A stretch of 64,000 nucleotides of DNA from Stutzerimonas stutzeri (lineage in GTDB: Bacteria; Pseudomonadota; Gammaproteobacteria; Pseudomonadales; Pseudomonadaceae): assembly GCA_002387205.1 (NCBI GenBank), contig DGLA01000022.1, positions 145,940 through 209,939 of the forward strand, in the 5' to 3' direction. The notes below the pieces were generated by a model. That model was not told the DNA's origin. It did no database searches and saw only the letters and a program-made list of their open reading frames with translations. Both the position numbers and the translations under genes were made by a program. Every line of letters starts with the position of its first letter. Positions within the stretch are counted from its first letter, which is position 1. This document shows, piece by piece, positions 53,991 through 63,945 of this stretch.

Positions 53991-54773
53991 TCAGATCAAG
54001 AAATTGATTCCAACGCCCAACAGCAACAGCGCAAACAGACGCCGCAACATCAGCGCTGACAGTCGATGCGCTAGCAAGGCACCGACGCGGGCAAAAAACA
54101 TGCTGGTGATCGCAACGCCAAACAGCGCGGGCAAGTACACATAGCCGACGCTCCACTCGGGCAGATGCGCATCCTGCCAGCCAACCACGGCAAAGCTCAA
54201 CGCACCGGCGATGGCGATTGGCAGACCGCAGGCAGCGGACGTACCCACCGCCTGTTGCATCGGCACGCTACGCCAGGAAAGGAACGGCACGGTAAGCGAG
54301 CCACCTCCGATCCCGAAGATCGACGACGCCCAACCAATCAGCAACCCGGCCACGGTCAGTACCGGCTTGCCCGGCACGCCGGCGCTGGCCTTGGGCTGTA
54401 ACGAGAAGCCCATCTGCACAGCCATCGCGATGGCGAAAACCCCTATGATCTTCTGCAGCATCGGCCCCTGGATCGCCGCTGCGGTCAGGCTTCCCAATGC
54501 CGCCCCCAGCGATATCCCGACCGTCATCCAGAGCACGACAGGCCATTGCACCGCACCCTTGCGATGGTGCGTCAGGATCGAATTCAACGAGGTGAAGACG
54601 ATGGTCGCCAGCGACGTTCCGACCGCCAGATGTGTAAGGATCAGGGGATCGAAGCCGTGTGCGGTAAAGCTGTACACCAGCACCGGAACGATGATCAGCC
54701 CGCCGCCGACGCCGAACAGGCCCGCCAATACGCCAGCGAACCCGCCGAGAAGCAGATAAAGCGCGAACTCCAT
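53991..54773 (-). CDS. TauE/SafE-family membrane permease
   Basis: The 260-residue protein has about eight membrane segments with the paired family motifs GGFAGVLAGLFGVGGGLIIV and IGWASSIFGIGGGSLTVP. Members export sulfite or other small organic anions. It stands 10 bases before lgt on the same strand. Substrate unknown. Confidence 0.92.
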   Translation of the reverse strand: MEFALYLLLGGFAGVLAGLFGVGGGLIIVPVLVYSFTAHGFDPLILTHLAVGTSLATIVFTSLNSILTHHRKGAVQWPVVLWMTVGISLGAALGSLTAAAIQGPMLQKIIGVFAIAMAVQMGFSLQPKASAGVPGKPVLTVAGLLIGWASSIFGIGGGSLTVPFLSWRSVPMQQAVGTSAACGLPIAIAGALSFAVVGWQDAHLPEWSVGYVYLPALFGVAITSMFFARVGALLAHRLSALMLRRLFALLLLGVGINFLI

Positions 54774-54978
54774 CGGGCCACCCTGAAAAACAAAGCGGCA
54801 TGTTAGCGGAAAACCAGGTTGGAAGCCGAGGCATGGCCGCGTCGACGCGCGTGGCCGACAGGCGACAGGGGATCGGCAGCGGCTGGCAACGGTCAGAGTT
54901 CTGGCATGGCTGCTCGCCTGCTTGTAGTCGAGCCGCCCTTTCGTCTAGCCTCGAACCTCGCTCGCTTTCTGACTGCCT

Positions 54979-55761
54979 ATGTGCCTGATCGTATTTGCCT
55001 GGCGCCCGACCCATGCGTTACCGCTGGTCGTTGCCGCCAACCGTGACGAGTTTCATGCCCGTCCAAGCCTGCCCCTGGGCCATTGGGAGGACGCGCCGCA
55101 GATCGTGGCCGGCCGCGACCTGCTGGCCGGCGGTACCTGGATGGGCGTGACAACGGGGGGACGCTTCGCGGCAATCACCAACATCCGTGCACCCGGCTCG
55201 CCCGGCGGCAGCCGTTCGCGCGGTGAACTGCCCGAGCGCTTCCTTTGCGGCTCGCTGTCGCCGCGGGCCTATCTGGAGGAACTGGTTGGCAGCCTCGATC
55301 ACTACGCCGGCTTCAACCTGCTGGTTGGAGATACCGATCAGCTGTGGTACCTGAACTCTCGCATCGGCATGCCGAAACAGCTCGAGGCCGGCGTTTACGG
55401 GTTGTCCAACGCGGCGCTGGACACGCCTTGGCCAAAGCTCCTGCGCGCACGCCTGGCCCTGCAAGCCTGCATTGACGACACGCCGGATACCGACACCCTG
55501 CTGAAGTTGTTGAGCGACCCGCAGCCCGCCGCAGACGCCGACCTGCCCAGCACCGGCGTGCCCTATGAATGGGAAAAGAGACTGTCGAGCGTGTTCATTG
55601 CCAGCCCTGACTACGGGACCCGCGCCAGCACCGTGCTGCTCCGTCGCGCAGAGGGCGCAACCGAAATCATCGAACGCAGCTTTGGCCCAGCCGGCATTCT
55701 GGGTGATAGCTGTATCCATCTACCGGCGCTCAACCAGCCCCGGCCCGGGACAGACGGCTAG
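54979..55761 (+). CDS. NRDE-family protein (TANGO2-like)
   Basis: The 260-residue protein starts MCLIVFAWRPTHALPLVVAA with the NRDE motif (ANRDEFHARP) and GGTWMGVTTGGRFAAITNIR. The family (TANGO2 in eukaryotes) has no settled activity; heme or lipid handling has been proposed. It is convergent with ptsP and the two stop codons share the same four bases (CTAG, 55758-55761). Confidence 0.93.
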   Translation: MCLIVFAWRPTHALPLVVAANRDEFHARPSLPLGHWEDAPQIVAGRDLLAGGTWMGVTTGGRFAAITNIRAPGSPGGSRSRGELPERFLCGSLSPRAYLEELVGSLDHYAGFNLLVGDTDQLWYLNSRIGMPKQLEAGVYGLSNAALDTPWPKLLRARLALQACIDDTPDTDTLLKLLSDPQPAADADLPSTGVPYEWEKRLSSVFIASPDYGTRASTVLLRRAEGATEIIERSFGPAGILGDSCIHLPALNQPRPGTDG

Positions 55762-58031
55762 AGCGCCGCAGAAGGATTAAGCATGCGATCCAACCCCAGG
55801 TTGCGCAGGGTCAGCTGCACGGTGGCGTGAATCACTTGCGGGCTGTCCATCACCATTACCTTGGCCAGCAGTTCACGCGCCGTGGCGGAACTGATCTGAC
55901 GCAACATCCACTTCACCTTGGGCAGGTTGGTGGCGTTCATCGACAGGCTGTCGAAACCCATTGCCAGCAGCAGGATGGCCGCCCCGGGGTCGCCAGCCAT
56001 CTCGCCGCAAATGCTGACCGGCTTGCCTTCATCGTGGGCTTCGCGAACGACCCGCTGCAAGGCTTCGAGAACCGCCGGATGCAGATAGTCATAGAGATCG
56101 GCGACACGAGGATTGTTGCGGTCGACTGCCAACAGGTACTGGGTCAGGTCGTTGGAGCCCACCGAGATGAAATCCACCTGACGCGCCAGCTCGCGCGTGA
56201 GGTAGACGGCCGCGGGAACCTCGATCATCACACCCACCGGTGGCATCTCGACGTCAGTGCCTTCGTCGCGCACCTCGCCCCAGGCGCGGTGGATCAGGTG
56301 CAGCGCCTCTTCCAGCTCGCGGGTGCCGGAAATCATCGGCAACAGGATGCGCAGGTTGTTCAACCCGGCACTGGCCTTGAGCATGGCGCGGGTCTGCAGC
56401 AGGAAAATCTCAGGGTGATCGAGGGTGACGCGAATGCCCCGCCAGCCGAGGAAGGGGTTTTCCTCCTTGATGGGGAAATACGGCAGGCTCTTGTCACCGC
56501 CGATGTCGAGGCTGCGCATGGTCACCGGTAGCGGGTGGAAGGCCTGCAGCTGCTCGCGATAGATCGCCATCTGCTCCTTCTCGCTGGGGAAGCGCTCCTT
56601 GATCATGAAGGGTACTTCGGTGCGATACAGGCCGACCCCTTCTGCGCCACGCTCCTGTGCGCGCACCACATCGGCGAGCAGGCCGGTATTCACCCACAGG
56701 GGAATGCGCACGCCGTCCGTGGTCTCGCAGGGCAGTTCGCGCAGGATATCCAGGCCTTCGTAGAGCTGACGCTCCTGCTCGGCCAGGACCAGATACTGCT
56801 CGCGCAGCACCTTCGCCGGGTTGGTAATGATCTCGCCGCGGGTACCGTCGATGATCAGCTCGATGCCGTCGACTTTCGAATACGGCAGGTCCACCGCGCC
56901 CATCACCGTGGGAATGCCCATGGCGCGCGCCAGGATCGCCACGTGGGAATTGCTCGAACCCAGCACCGAAACCATGCCCATCAGCTTGCCTTCCGGAACC
57001 TCGCCGAGCATCGCCGGCGACAGTTCTTCACTGACCAGGATGGTCTTATCCGGGTAGGTCAGGGTCTGCTGGCGCGCCTGTTGTAGATAGCCCAGCAGGC
57101 GCCGACCGATATCCTTGACGTCCGAGGCGCGCTCGCGCAGGTAGGCGTCATCCATCATTTCGAAGCGACCGACGTGATCGGCGACCACCTGGCGCAACGC
57201 GCCTTGCGCCCACTGGCCGGTGCGTATCACCTTGGCTACCTCGCCGCCCAGCGCAGAATCGTCGAGCATCATCAGGTAAACGTCGAACAGGGCCCGCTCT
57301 TCCTTGCGCATCTGCGACGCCAGCTTTTCCGAGAGCGCACGCATGTCGGCGCGCACTGCCTCGAGTGCGGATTCGAACAGGGCGAGCTCGGCCGGGATGT
57401 CTTCAACCGTCTTGTCCGGTACGACATCCAGGTCGGCGGGAGGCAGCACCACGACGGCAGTGCCCACTGCCGCACCTGGCGCGCCGGGGATGCCGATGAA
57501 GCGGGTTTCCTGGATGCCCTTGCCCTGCCGACCCAGACCGCGGATAGAACCGGTCGCCTCGGCATGGGCGATGACGCCTGCGAGCTGCGCACTCATGGTG
57601 ACCAGGAAGGCTTCTTCGCCTTCGTCGAACAGGCGCTGCTCTTTCTGCTGGATGACCAGAACGCCCATCACCCGGCGGTGGTGAATGATCGGTGCGCCAA
57701 GAAAGGAGGCATAGCGTTCTTCACCGGTCTCGGCAAAGTAGCGGTAACGCGGATGCTCGGATGCGTGCTCAAGGTTGAGCGGCTCCTCGCGCGTACCGAC
57801 AAGACCGACCAGCCCCTCGTTGGGCGCCATGCTGACTTTGCCAATGGCCTTCTTGTTCAGGCCCTCGGTGGCCATCAAGACAAAACGACCCGAGTCCGGA
57901 TCGAGCAGGTAGACCGAGCAGACCTGGCTGCCCATGGCCGCCCTGACTCTCAGCACGATGATGCCCAAGGCCGCCATGAGGTCCTTGGCGGCATTCACTT
58001 CCTGGACAATCTTGCGCAGCGTGCCGAGCAT
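55758..58031 (-). CDS. ptsP: PTS-Ntr enzyme I (PtsP)
   Basis: The 757-residue protein has an N-terminal GAF domain (about 15-160), an EI N-domain with phospho-His in GSSNSHVAILARAMGIP and a PEP-binding TIM barrel (GVGLYRTEVPFMI, ISVGSNDLTQYLLAVDR). It phosphorylates NPr/PtsO in the nitrogen-related phosphotransferase chain. It is 20 bases after rppH. Confidence 0.97.
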   Translation of the reverse strand: MLGTLRKIVQEVNAAKDLMAALGIIVLRVRAAMGSQVCSVYLLDPDSGRFVLMATEGLNKKAIGKVSMAPNEGLVGLVGTREEPLNLEHASEHPRYRYFAETGEERYASFLGAPIIHHRRVMGVLVIQQKEQRLFDEGEEAFLVTMSAQLAGVIAHAEATGSIRGLGRQGKGIQETRFIGIPGAPGAAVGTAVVVLPPADLDVVPDKTVEDIPAELALFESALEAVRADMRALSEKLASQMRKEERALFDVYLMMLDDSALGGEVAKVIRTGQWAQGALRQVVADHVGRFEMMDDAYLRERASDVKDIGRRLLGYLQQARQQTLTYPDKTILVSEELSPAMLGEVPEGKLMGMVSVLGSSNSHVAILARAMGIPTVMGAVDLPYSKVDGIELIIDGTRGEIITNPAKVLREQYLVLAEQERQLYEGLDILRELPCETTDGVRIPLWVNTGLLADVVRAQERGAEGVGLYRTEVPFMIKERFPSEKEQMAIYREQLQAFHPLPVTMRSLDIGGDKSLPYFPIKEENPFLGWRGIRVTLDHPEIFLLQTRAMLKASAGLNNLRILLPMISGTRELEEALHLIHRAWGEVRDEGTDVEMPPVGVMIEVPAAVYLTRELARQVDFISVGSNDLTQYLLAVDRNNPRVADLYDYLHPAVLEALQRVVREAHDEGKPVSICGEMAGDPGAAILLLAMGFDSLSMNATNLPKVKWMLRQISSATARELLAKVMVMDSPQVIHATVQLTLRNLGLDRMLNPSAAL

Positions 58032-58050
58032 GCTCAGGGGCTTTCTCCCG

Positions 58051-58530
58051 TCAGTCCCGCGCCAGAAGGCGCGGAGCGAGTTCTTTTAAGGCGCGCCGGT
58101 AAACCTCGCGCTTGAAGGTAACGACCTGGCCCAGCGGATACCAGTAGCTGACCCAGCGCCAGCCATCGAATTCGGGCTTGCCGGTCAGATCCATTCGCAC
58201 CCGATCTTCAGCGCCAGTCAGACGCAGCAGAAACCATTTCTGTTTCTGCCCGATGCACAGTGGTTGGCTATGGGTACGCACCAGACGCTGCGGCAGACGA
58301 TAACGCAACCAGCCACGGGTGCAGGCGAGAATCTTCACATCCTGCTGTTCCAGCCCGACTTCTTCGTTGAGTTCGCGGTAGAGGGCTTCTTCCGGCGTCT
58401 CGCGCGGATTGATCCCGCCTTGCGGAAACTGCCAGGCGTCCTGATTAATCCGCCGGGCCCAAAGCACCTGCCCGACATCATTGGTCAGGATGATGCCGAC
58501 ATTGGGGCGAAAACCATCGGAGTCGATCAC
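58051..58530 (-). CDS. rppH: RNA pyrophosphohydrolase
   Basis: The 159-residue Nudix protein starts (GTG) at IDSDGFRPNVGIILTND and has the Nudix box GGINPRETPEEALYRELNEE followed by VGL. It removes pyrophosphate from mRNA 5' ends to start decay. GAGG lies about 10 bases upstream of GTG 58530. The longer open frame upstream is unconserved. Confidence 0.96.
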   Translation of the reverse strand: MIDSDGFRPNVGIILTNDVGQVLWARRINQDAWQFPQGGINPRETPEEALYRELNEEVGLEQQDVKILACTRGWLRYRLPQRLVRTHSQPLCIGQKQKWFLLRLTGAEDRVRMDLTGKPEFDGWRWVSYWYPLGQVVTFKREVYRRALKELAPRLLARD

Positions 58531-58708
58531 GGCATACAACCTCGCAAACGCATGTCGCGGCATTGTTCCACAAAAACGCGACAAGCAGAAAGCACGCTGA
58601 GAAGCCGTCGACCAACCCGGCCCGGGGACCGATACTCGACCCCGCCGCTGCCATGTCCAGGGCAATCCCGCTATGCTTCGCCTCCCTTCACCTTTCGAGG
58701 AACGCAGC

Positions 58709-59362
58709 GTGCGCCTGGCTTTATTCGATCTCGACAATACCCTGCTGGCCGGTGACAGTGATCACGCCTGGGGCGAATTTCTCTGCCAGCGAGGCCTGGT
58801 TGACGCCGAGGCCTATCGCACCCGCAACGATGCCTTTTACCAGGACTACCTGGCCGGTGCGCTGGATGTGCTCGAATACCAGAACTTCTGCCAGGAGCTG
58901 CTGGGCCGCAGCGAGATGGCGCAGCTGCAGCAGTGGCACGCCGAGTTCATGCGCGACCACATCGAGCCCATCGTGCTGGCCAAGGGTGAAGCGCTGGTCC
59001 GCCAACACCATGAAGCTGGCGACCGGGTGGTGATCATCACCGCGACCAACCGTTTCATCACCGGGCCCATCGCTAAGCGCCTGGGCGTCGATACACTGCT
59101 GGCCACCGAATGTGAAATGCAGGATGGGCGCTATACCGGCCGGCTGACCGATGTACCCTGCTTCCAGGAAGGCAAGGTGACGCGAATAGAGCGCTGGCTA
59201 CGCGACAACGATCAAAGCCTGGACGACAGCTATTTCTACAGCGATTCACGCAACGATCTGCCGCTGCTCGAGCGGGTCAGTCATCCGGTGGCCGTCGATC
59301 CTGACCCCACCCTTCGCGATATCGCCCAGCAGCGTGGCTGGGAAATCATCAGCCTGCGCTGA
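58709..59362 (+). CDS. HAD-superfamily phosphatase (SerB-like)
   Basis: The 217-residue protein has the HAD motif FDLDNTLLAGDSD near the N terminus, Thr in VVIITATNRF, Lys in QEGKVTRIERW and DSYFYSDSRNDLPLLE. It belongs to the phosphoserine-phosphatase-like HAD-IB group; substrate unknown. GTG 58709 follows GAGGAA. It is divergent from rppH. Confidence 0.93.
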   Translation: MRLALFDLDNTLLAGDSDHAWGEFLCQRGLVDAEAYRTRNDAFYQDYLAGALDVLEYQNFCQELLGRSEMAQLQQWHAEFMRDHIEPIVLAKGEALVRQHHEAGDRVVIITATNRFITGPIAKRLGVDTLLATECEMQDGRYTGRLTDVPCFQEGKVTRIERWLRDNDQSLDDSYFYSDSRNDLPLLERVSHPVAVDPDPTLRDIAQQRGWEIISLR

Positions 59363-59376
59363 GCGGTGGCCCCTGG

Positions 59377-59817
59377 CTAGACCGGCTTGGCGCCCATCAA
59401 CCCCATGATGGCGACCAGAATGAGTAGGATCAGCCCGGCATAGACCAGCGCAAAACGCGGCAGCTTCGCCGCTGCCGGGGTATCGCCCACTGCTTGCCAG
59501 GCGCGCAGACGGCCACCGAGCAGCAGCGTCAGCGGGACGAGAATCAGGAACAGTACCGAGCTGGCCAGCAGCCAGAGCTGGCCGAGCGGAAAGCCCGCCA
59601 GATGCGCCAGCCACCAGCCTGTCACCGGCAGCAGCAATCCCAGCACGGCGAGCAGCGGCAGCGACATCAACCGGGTCCGCCGCAGCTTCTTCTGCAACAC
59701 CGTCGGATCCGCCCGCCGCGAGGCCTTCCAGAGCATGGCGATATGGGCGATCAGCCCGAGCGTGAGCAGGATTGCCAGCGCGGCATGGGTAATGTTCAGC
59801 AGTTGATAGTGTTCCAT
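59377..59817 (-). CDS. Small integral membrane protein (DUF2269-like)
   Basis: The 146-residue protein has four hydrophobic segments (about 5-28, 48-68, 76-98, 122-143) and starts MEHYQLLNITHAALAILLTL. It looks like the CopD/DUF2269 group, some members of which bind copper or heme; no such motif is clear. GAGGAT precedes ATG 59817. It follows ilvA on the same strand. Confidence 0.82.
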   Translation of the reverse strand: MEHYQLLNITHAALAILLTLGLIAHIAMLWKASRRADPTVLQKKLRRTRLMSLPLLAVLGLLLPVTGWWLAHLAGFPLGQLWLLASSVLFLILVPLTLLLGGRLRAWQAVGDTPAAAKLPRFALVYAGLILLILVAIMGLMGAKPV

Positions 59818-59838
59818 CGATCCTCGCGGCACGGCTGG

Positions 59839-61353
59839 TCAGCCGAGAAACAGTTGGTAGGCTGGGTTGTCCGTCTCGTCCCAGTAGCGGTAGCCGATCT
59901 TGTCCAGCGCCGCCGGCAACAGGTGGCGGTCCTCGGCGGGCACCTGCAGACCTGCAACCACGCGACCGTCTGCCGCGCCATGGTTGCGGTAGTGGAACAT
60001 CGAGATGTTCCAGCGCCCGCCCAGGTTGTTGAGGAAGTTGAACAGCGCCCCCGGACGCTCCGGAAATTCGAACCGATAGACCACCTCGTCGCTGACCCCG
60101 GACGCATGTCCGCCGACCATGTGACGGGTGTGCAGCTTGGCCAGCTCATTGTCGGTGAGATCGAGTACCGGAAAGCCTTTCGCTCTCAGGCCTTCCACCA
60201 GCGCAGCACGTGGATCGTTTTCCGGATGCGTCTGCACACCGACGAAGATGTGCGCCTCGCGATCCTGGTGGTAACGGTAGTTGAACTCGGTGATCTGGCG
60301 CTTGCCGATGGCCTCGCAGAAGGCCTTGAAGCTGCCCGGCTCCTCGGGGATGGTCACCGCGATGATCGCCTCGCGCTTTTCGCCCAGCTCGGCCCGCTCG
60401 GCCACGTGGCGGAGGCGGTCGAAATTGACGTTGGCACCGGAGTCGATGCCGACCAGCACCTGCTTCTCGACGCCGTCGCGCTCGACGTAGCGCTTGATCC
60501 CGGCCACAGCCAGTGCGCCGGCCGGCTCGGTGATCGAGCGGGTGTCATCGTAGATATCCTTGATCGCCGCGCAGATTTCGTCGGTGCTGACGGTGATCAC
60601 TTCGTCGACGTAGTCCCTGCAGATATCAAAGGTGTACTGACCGATCTGCGCCACCGCCACCCCATCGGCGAACAAACCCACCTGCGACAGCATCACGCGC
60701 TCACCGGCGGCCATCGCCTGCTGCAGGCAGTTGGAATCATCGGGTTCCACGCCGATGACCTTGACCTCGGGTCGCAGGTACTTGATGTATGCGGCCACGC
60801 CCGCAATCAGCCCGCCGCCGCCCACCGGCACGAACACGGCATCCAGCTGACCCTGGTGCTGGCGAAGGATTTCCATCGCCACCGTACCCTGCCCTGCGAT
60901 TACGTGAGGATCGTCGTAGGGGTGGATATAGACGTAGCCCTTCTCCTCGACCAGCTTCAGCGAATACGCCAGTGCCTCGGGGAACGCGTCACCGTGCAGG
61001 ACCACCTTGCCACCGCGGGCACGCACGCCCTGAACCTTCAGTTCCGGCGTGGTGCGCGGCATGACGATTGTGGGCTTGATGCCCAGCTCGCGCGCCGCCA
61101 GGGCCAGGCCCTGGGCATGGTTGCCGGCAGAAGCAGTGACCACGCCGCGCGCCAGCTCCTCGGCGGAAAGCTGCGCCAGCTTGTTGTAGGCACCGCGGAT
61201 CTTGAAGGAGAACACCGGCTGCAGATCCTCGCGCTTGAGCAGAATCTGGTTGCCGAGCCGCTCGGAAAGCTGGCGCGCGGGCTGCAATGGGGTTTCCACC
61301 GCAACGTCATAGACGCGCGAGGTGAGGATCTTCTTGACGTATTCTTCGAGCAT
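59839..61353 (-). CDS. ilvA: Threonine ammonia-lyase, biosynthetic
   Basis: The 504-residue PLP enzyme has the Schiff-base Lys in FSFKIRGAYNKL, the Gly-rich loop VGGGGLIAGVAAY and two C-terminal ACT-like regulatory domains (about 330-504), the mark of the isoleucine-sensitive biosynthetic form. It makes 2-oxobutanoate for isoleucine. RidA, which clears its reactive by-product, is encoded at 1365. ATG 61353 gives the usual 504-residue length. It is divergent from rpiA. Confidence 0.97.
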   Translation of the reverse strand: MLEEYVKKILTSRVYDVAVETPLQPARQLSERLGNQILLKREDLQPVFSFKIRGAYNKLAQLSAEELARGVVTASAGNHAQGLALAARELGIKPTIVMPRTTPELKVQGVRARGGKVVLHGDAFPEALAYSLKLVEEKGYVYIHPYDDPHVIAGQGTVAMEILRQHQGQLDAVFVPVGGGGLIAGVAAYIKYLRPEVKVIGVEPDDSNCLQQAMAAGERVMLSQVGLFADGVAVAQIGQYTFDICRDYVDEVITVSTDEICAAIKDIYDDTRSITEPAGALAVAGIKRYVERDGVEKQVLVGIDSGANVNFDRLRHVAERAELGEKREAIIAVTIPEEPGSFKAFCEAIGKRQITEFNYRYHQDREAHIFVGVQTHPENDPRAALVEGLRAKGFPVLDLTDNELAKLHTRHMVGGHASGVSDEVVYRFEFPERPGALFNFLNNLGGRWNISMFHYRNHGAADGRVVAGLQVPAEDRHLLPAALDKIGYRYWDETDNPAYQLFLG

Positions 61354-61526
61354 CGTGGCTATCTTGGCGGGCATTGCGGGGCAGACGAGTCTACTCTGCG
61401 AAAAAGCCTGCGGCCACCGACAATCGGCGCGCAAGCCAGCCGTACAGGTTCTGCAGGCAAGACCCGCCGATCGGCCCCCGCTATACTCTCGCCCCTCGAT
61501 TCACTCACTGCCCGGACCTTTACGCC

Positions 61527-62204
61527 ATGACCCAGGATCAACTCAAGCAGGCCGTCGCCCAGGCCGCTGTCGACCTCATCGTGCCGCAACTCACCGACCG
61601 CAGCATCGTCGGTGTCGGCACCGGCTCAACCGCCAACTTCTTCATCGATCTGCTGGCCAGGCACAAGGGCTTCTTCGATGGCGCCGTGGCCAGCTCCGAC
61701 GCCACCGCCGAGAGACTGAAGGGCCATGGCATCCCGGTGTACGACCTGAATTCGGTCTCGGACCTGGAGTTCTATGTCGATGGTGCCGACGAGGCCAACA
61801 GCCACCTGGAGCTGATCAAGGGCGGCGGCGCAGCCCTGACCCGCGAGAAGATCGTCGCGGCCGTTGCCAGGACCTTCATCTGCATTGCAGATGGCAGCAA
61901 GCTGGTCGAGCGCCTTGGCGAGTTTCCTCTGCCGGTCGAAGTGATTCCCATGGCGCGCAGCCACGTGGCACGCGAACTGGTCAGGCTGGGCGGCGACCCT
62001 GTCTACCGCGACGGCGTGGTAACCGACAACGGCAACGTCATTCTCGACGTACACAACCTGATGATCGGCTTCGCCCCGGATGTGGAAGCGCAGATCAACA
62101 ACATCGTCGGCGTGGTTACCAATGGCCTGTTCGCCGCGCGACCTGCCGATATCCTGCTGCTCGGCACCGAGGACGGCGTCAGGACCATGAAGCGAGGGGC
62201 CTGA
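61527..62204 (+). CDS. rpiA: Ribose-5-phosphate isomerase A
   Basis: The 225-residue protein starts MTQDQLKQAVAQAAVDLIVP and has GVGTGSTANFFIDLL, the catalytic DGADEANSHLELIKGGGAA and TREKIVA. It interconverts ribose-5-phosphate and ribulose-5-phosphate. It is divergent from ilvA, as in Pseudomonas. Confidence 0.98.
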   Translation: MTQDQLKQAVAQAAVDLIVPQLTDRSIVGVGTGSTANFFIDLLARHKGFFDGAVASSDATAERLKGHGIPVYDLNSVSDLEFYVDGADEANSHLELIKGGGAALTREKIVAAVARTFICIADGSKLVERLGEFPLPVEVIPMARSHVARELVRLGGDPVYRDGVVTDNGNVILDVHNLMIGFAPDVEAQINNIVGVVTNGLFAARPADILLLGTEDGVRTMKRGA

Positions 62205-62249
62205 AGCCAGGAAGCGGCTGGCCTGCGTCACGCATCACGCTGCGCCAGC

Positions 62250-63158
62250 CTATTTTCGGCTGAACACATAGAACCGGTTCGGCTCGCCCACCACATAGAT
62301 ATTCCCCTCGCCGTCCATGGCCACGCCCTCGGCCTGGTCGATACCTTCCACCAGCCCATTGAGCCCGCCGAGCAGACTGATGAAGCTGCGGGGGCGCCCC
62401 AGCAGATCGAGCTCGACCAGCAGGCGCGACTCGTCCGAAAGCATCAGGGTATGACCGGTACGTGGATCGATGGTCACGGAGGAAATGTCCCGCACCAGCA
62501 GCGGCCGGTGGGGCAGCGCCTCCAGCACGCCGGCAGCCCCGTCTTCGCCGGGAAATGGCAGCTCGAACAGCCCGTGCGGGTCGCGCTCCTTGGACAGCAG
62601 CATGCGTCGGGTGCGCGGGTTCCAGGCCAACCCTTCGAAGCCCTTGTTGCCGGCATCCTCGAAGCCCAGGTCATAGGTCGCCAGCTGCCCCAGATCCAGA
62701 CGCTCAACGCCGGGCGGCAGGCGAAACACCGCAACCAGCCGGCGCCGCTCGTCGACAATCCCCAGCTGGCCATCGTCCAGTGCTTCGACGGCTTCAGGGT
62801 CTGAAAAGCCGACCAGCTGCACGCGACGGAGCACCACGCCCCCGGACGTAAACTCGACAAGCTGCGGGTTTTGCCCGGTAACGGTGAACAGCGTGCCGGT
62901 CGCCGGGTTCCAGGTCAGGCCTGATGTTTCGTCCTCTTCCAGACCCGCCAGCCTGGTTTCAAGCACCAGCTCATAATCGGGCAACCAGATGCTTGCCGCG
63001 CGCTGCTGCGCATCCACCGTTCCTTCCTGCCAGTAGAGTTTCAGCTGTTGGTCCCAGCGCAGCAGCGCACCGACCACTATGGCCAGGACGATGCTCAGCG
63101 CGAGCAGGACATAGAGCAACAGGCGCAGACGGGAGCGACGATGACTGTTGATTGGCAT
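62250..63158 (-). CDS. SdiA-regulated-domain membrane-anchored protein
   Basis: The 302-residue protein has an N-terminal membrane anchor (RLRLLLYVLLALSIVLAIVV) and a beta-propeller-like periplasmic domain of the SdiA-regulated family (ETSGLTWNPATGTLFTVTGQ, GNKGFEGLAWNPRTRRMLLS, DQAEGVAMDGEGNIYVVGEP). A sugar- or ester-binding or hydrolytic role has been suggested for relatives but is unproven. ATG 63158 starts the signal anchor. Confidence 0.88.
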   Translation of the reverse strand: MPINSHRRSRLRLLLYVLLALSIVLAIVVGALLRWDQQLKLYWQEGTVDAQQRAASIWLPDYELVLETRLAGLEEDETSGLTWNPATGTLFTVTGQNPQLVEFTSGGVVLRRVQLVGFSDPEAVEALDDGQLGIVDERRRLVAVFRLPPGVERLDLGQLATYDLGFEDAGNKGFEGLAWNPRTRRMLLSKERDPHGLFELPFPGEDGAAGVLEALPHRPLLVRDISSVTIDPRTGHTLMLSDESRLLVELDLLGRPRSFISLLGGLNGLVEGIDQAEGVAMDGEGNIYVVGEPNRFYVFSRK

Positions 63159-63264
63159 GGAAATGCTGACCCGAAACGAGTCACGGATTACAGCATGAGC
63201 CGCGAGGCGGGGGATACGGGTAAAAGCGGCCGGATGTGCATTGCGCTCACCCGGCCGGCTCTGC

Positions 63265-63930
63265 TCAGAGCACGCGACTCTCGAAACGCGACAACCCGAC
63301 CAGCTCCAGCACCAGCTCATCACCCTGGTTCAGCGGGCCGACGCCCACCGGCGTACCCGTCAGCACCACGTCGCCTGGCTGCAGGCTGAAATGGCCGGCG
63401 ATGTGTTGCAGCAGCGGCAGAATGGCGTTGAGCATCTGATTGCTGTTGCCGTCCTGACGAACTTCACCATTGATGGTCAGGCGGATACCGATGTCGGTCA
63501 GGTCCTGTACCGCATCGCCTGGGACGAAGGGCGCCAGCACGCAGGCTCCATCGAAGCTCTTGGCTATTTCCCACGGATGGCCCTTTTCCTTCAGCTTCGC
63601 CTGCACATCGCGAAGGGTCAGGTCCAGTGCCGGGGCGAAACCGGAGATCGCATCGCGAACCTCTTCCTCGTTCGGCTTGCGCGACAGTGGCTTGCCTATC
63701 AGCACGGCGATTTCCGCTTCGTAATGCACGAAGCCGCGGTCAGTCGGAATGCTGAAGCCACCCTCCAGCGGCACGGTGCAGCTGCCGGCCTTGATGAACA
63801 GCAGCGGCTCGGTGGGCACCGGGTTGTTCAGCTCCTTGGCGTGCTCGGCATAGTTGCGGCCGATGCAGACCACCTTGCCCAGCGGGAAGTGGATCGTGGT
63901 GCCGTCGGTGTACTGGTGCTTGTAGTTCAT
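63265..63930 (-). CDS. Fumarylacetoacetate hydrolase-family protein
   Basis: The 221-residue protein has VVCIGRNYAEHAKELNNP, the metal-binding EAEIAVLIGK segment and GDVVLTGTPVGVGPL. Members act on 2-oxo-acids such as acylpyruvates or oxaloacetate tautomers. GAGGA precedes ATG 63930. It is 106 bases upstream of, and on the same strand as, the SdiA-regulated-type gene. Confidence 0.92.
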   Translation of the reverse strand: MNYKHQYTDGTTIHFPLGKVVCIGRNYAEHAKELNNPVPTEPLLFIKAGSCTVPLEGGFSIPTDRGFVHYEAEIAVLIGKPLSRKPNEEEVRDAISGFAPALDLTLRDVQAKLKEKGHPWEIAKSFDGACVLAPFVPGDAVQDLTDIGIRLTINGEVRQDGNSNQMLNAILPLLQHIAGHFSLQPGDVVLTGTPVGVGPLNQGDELVLELVGLSRFESRVL

Positions 63931-63945
63931 TGCGGAATCCTCAGG

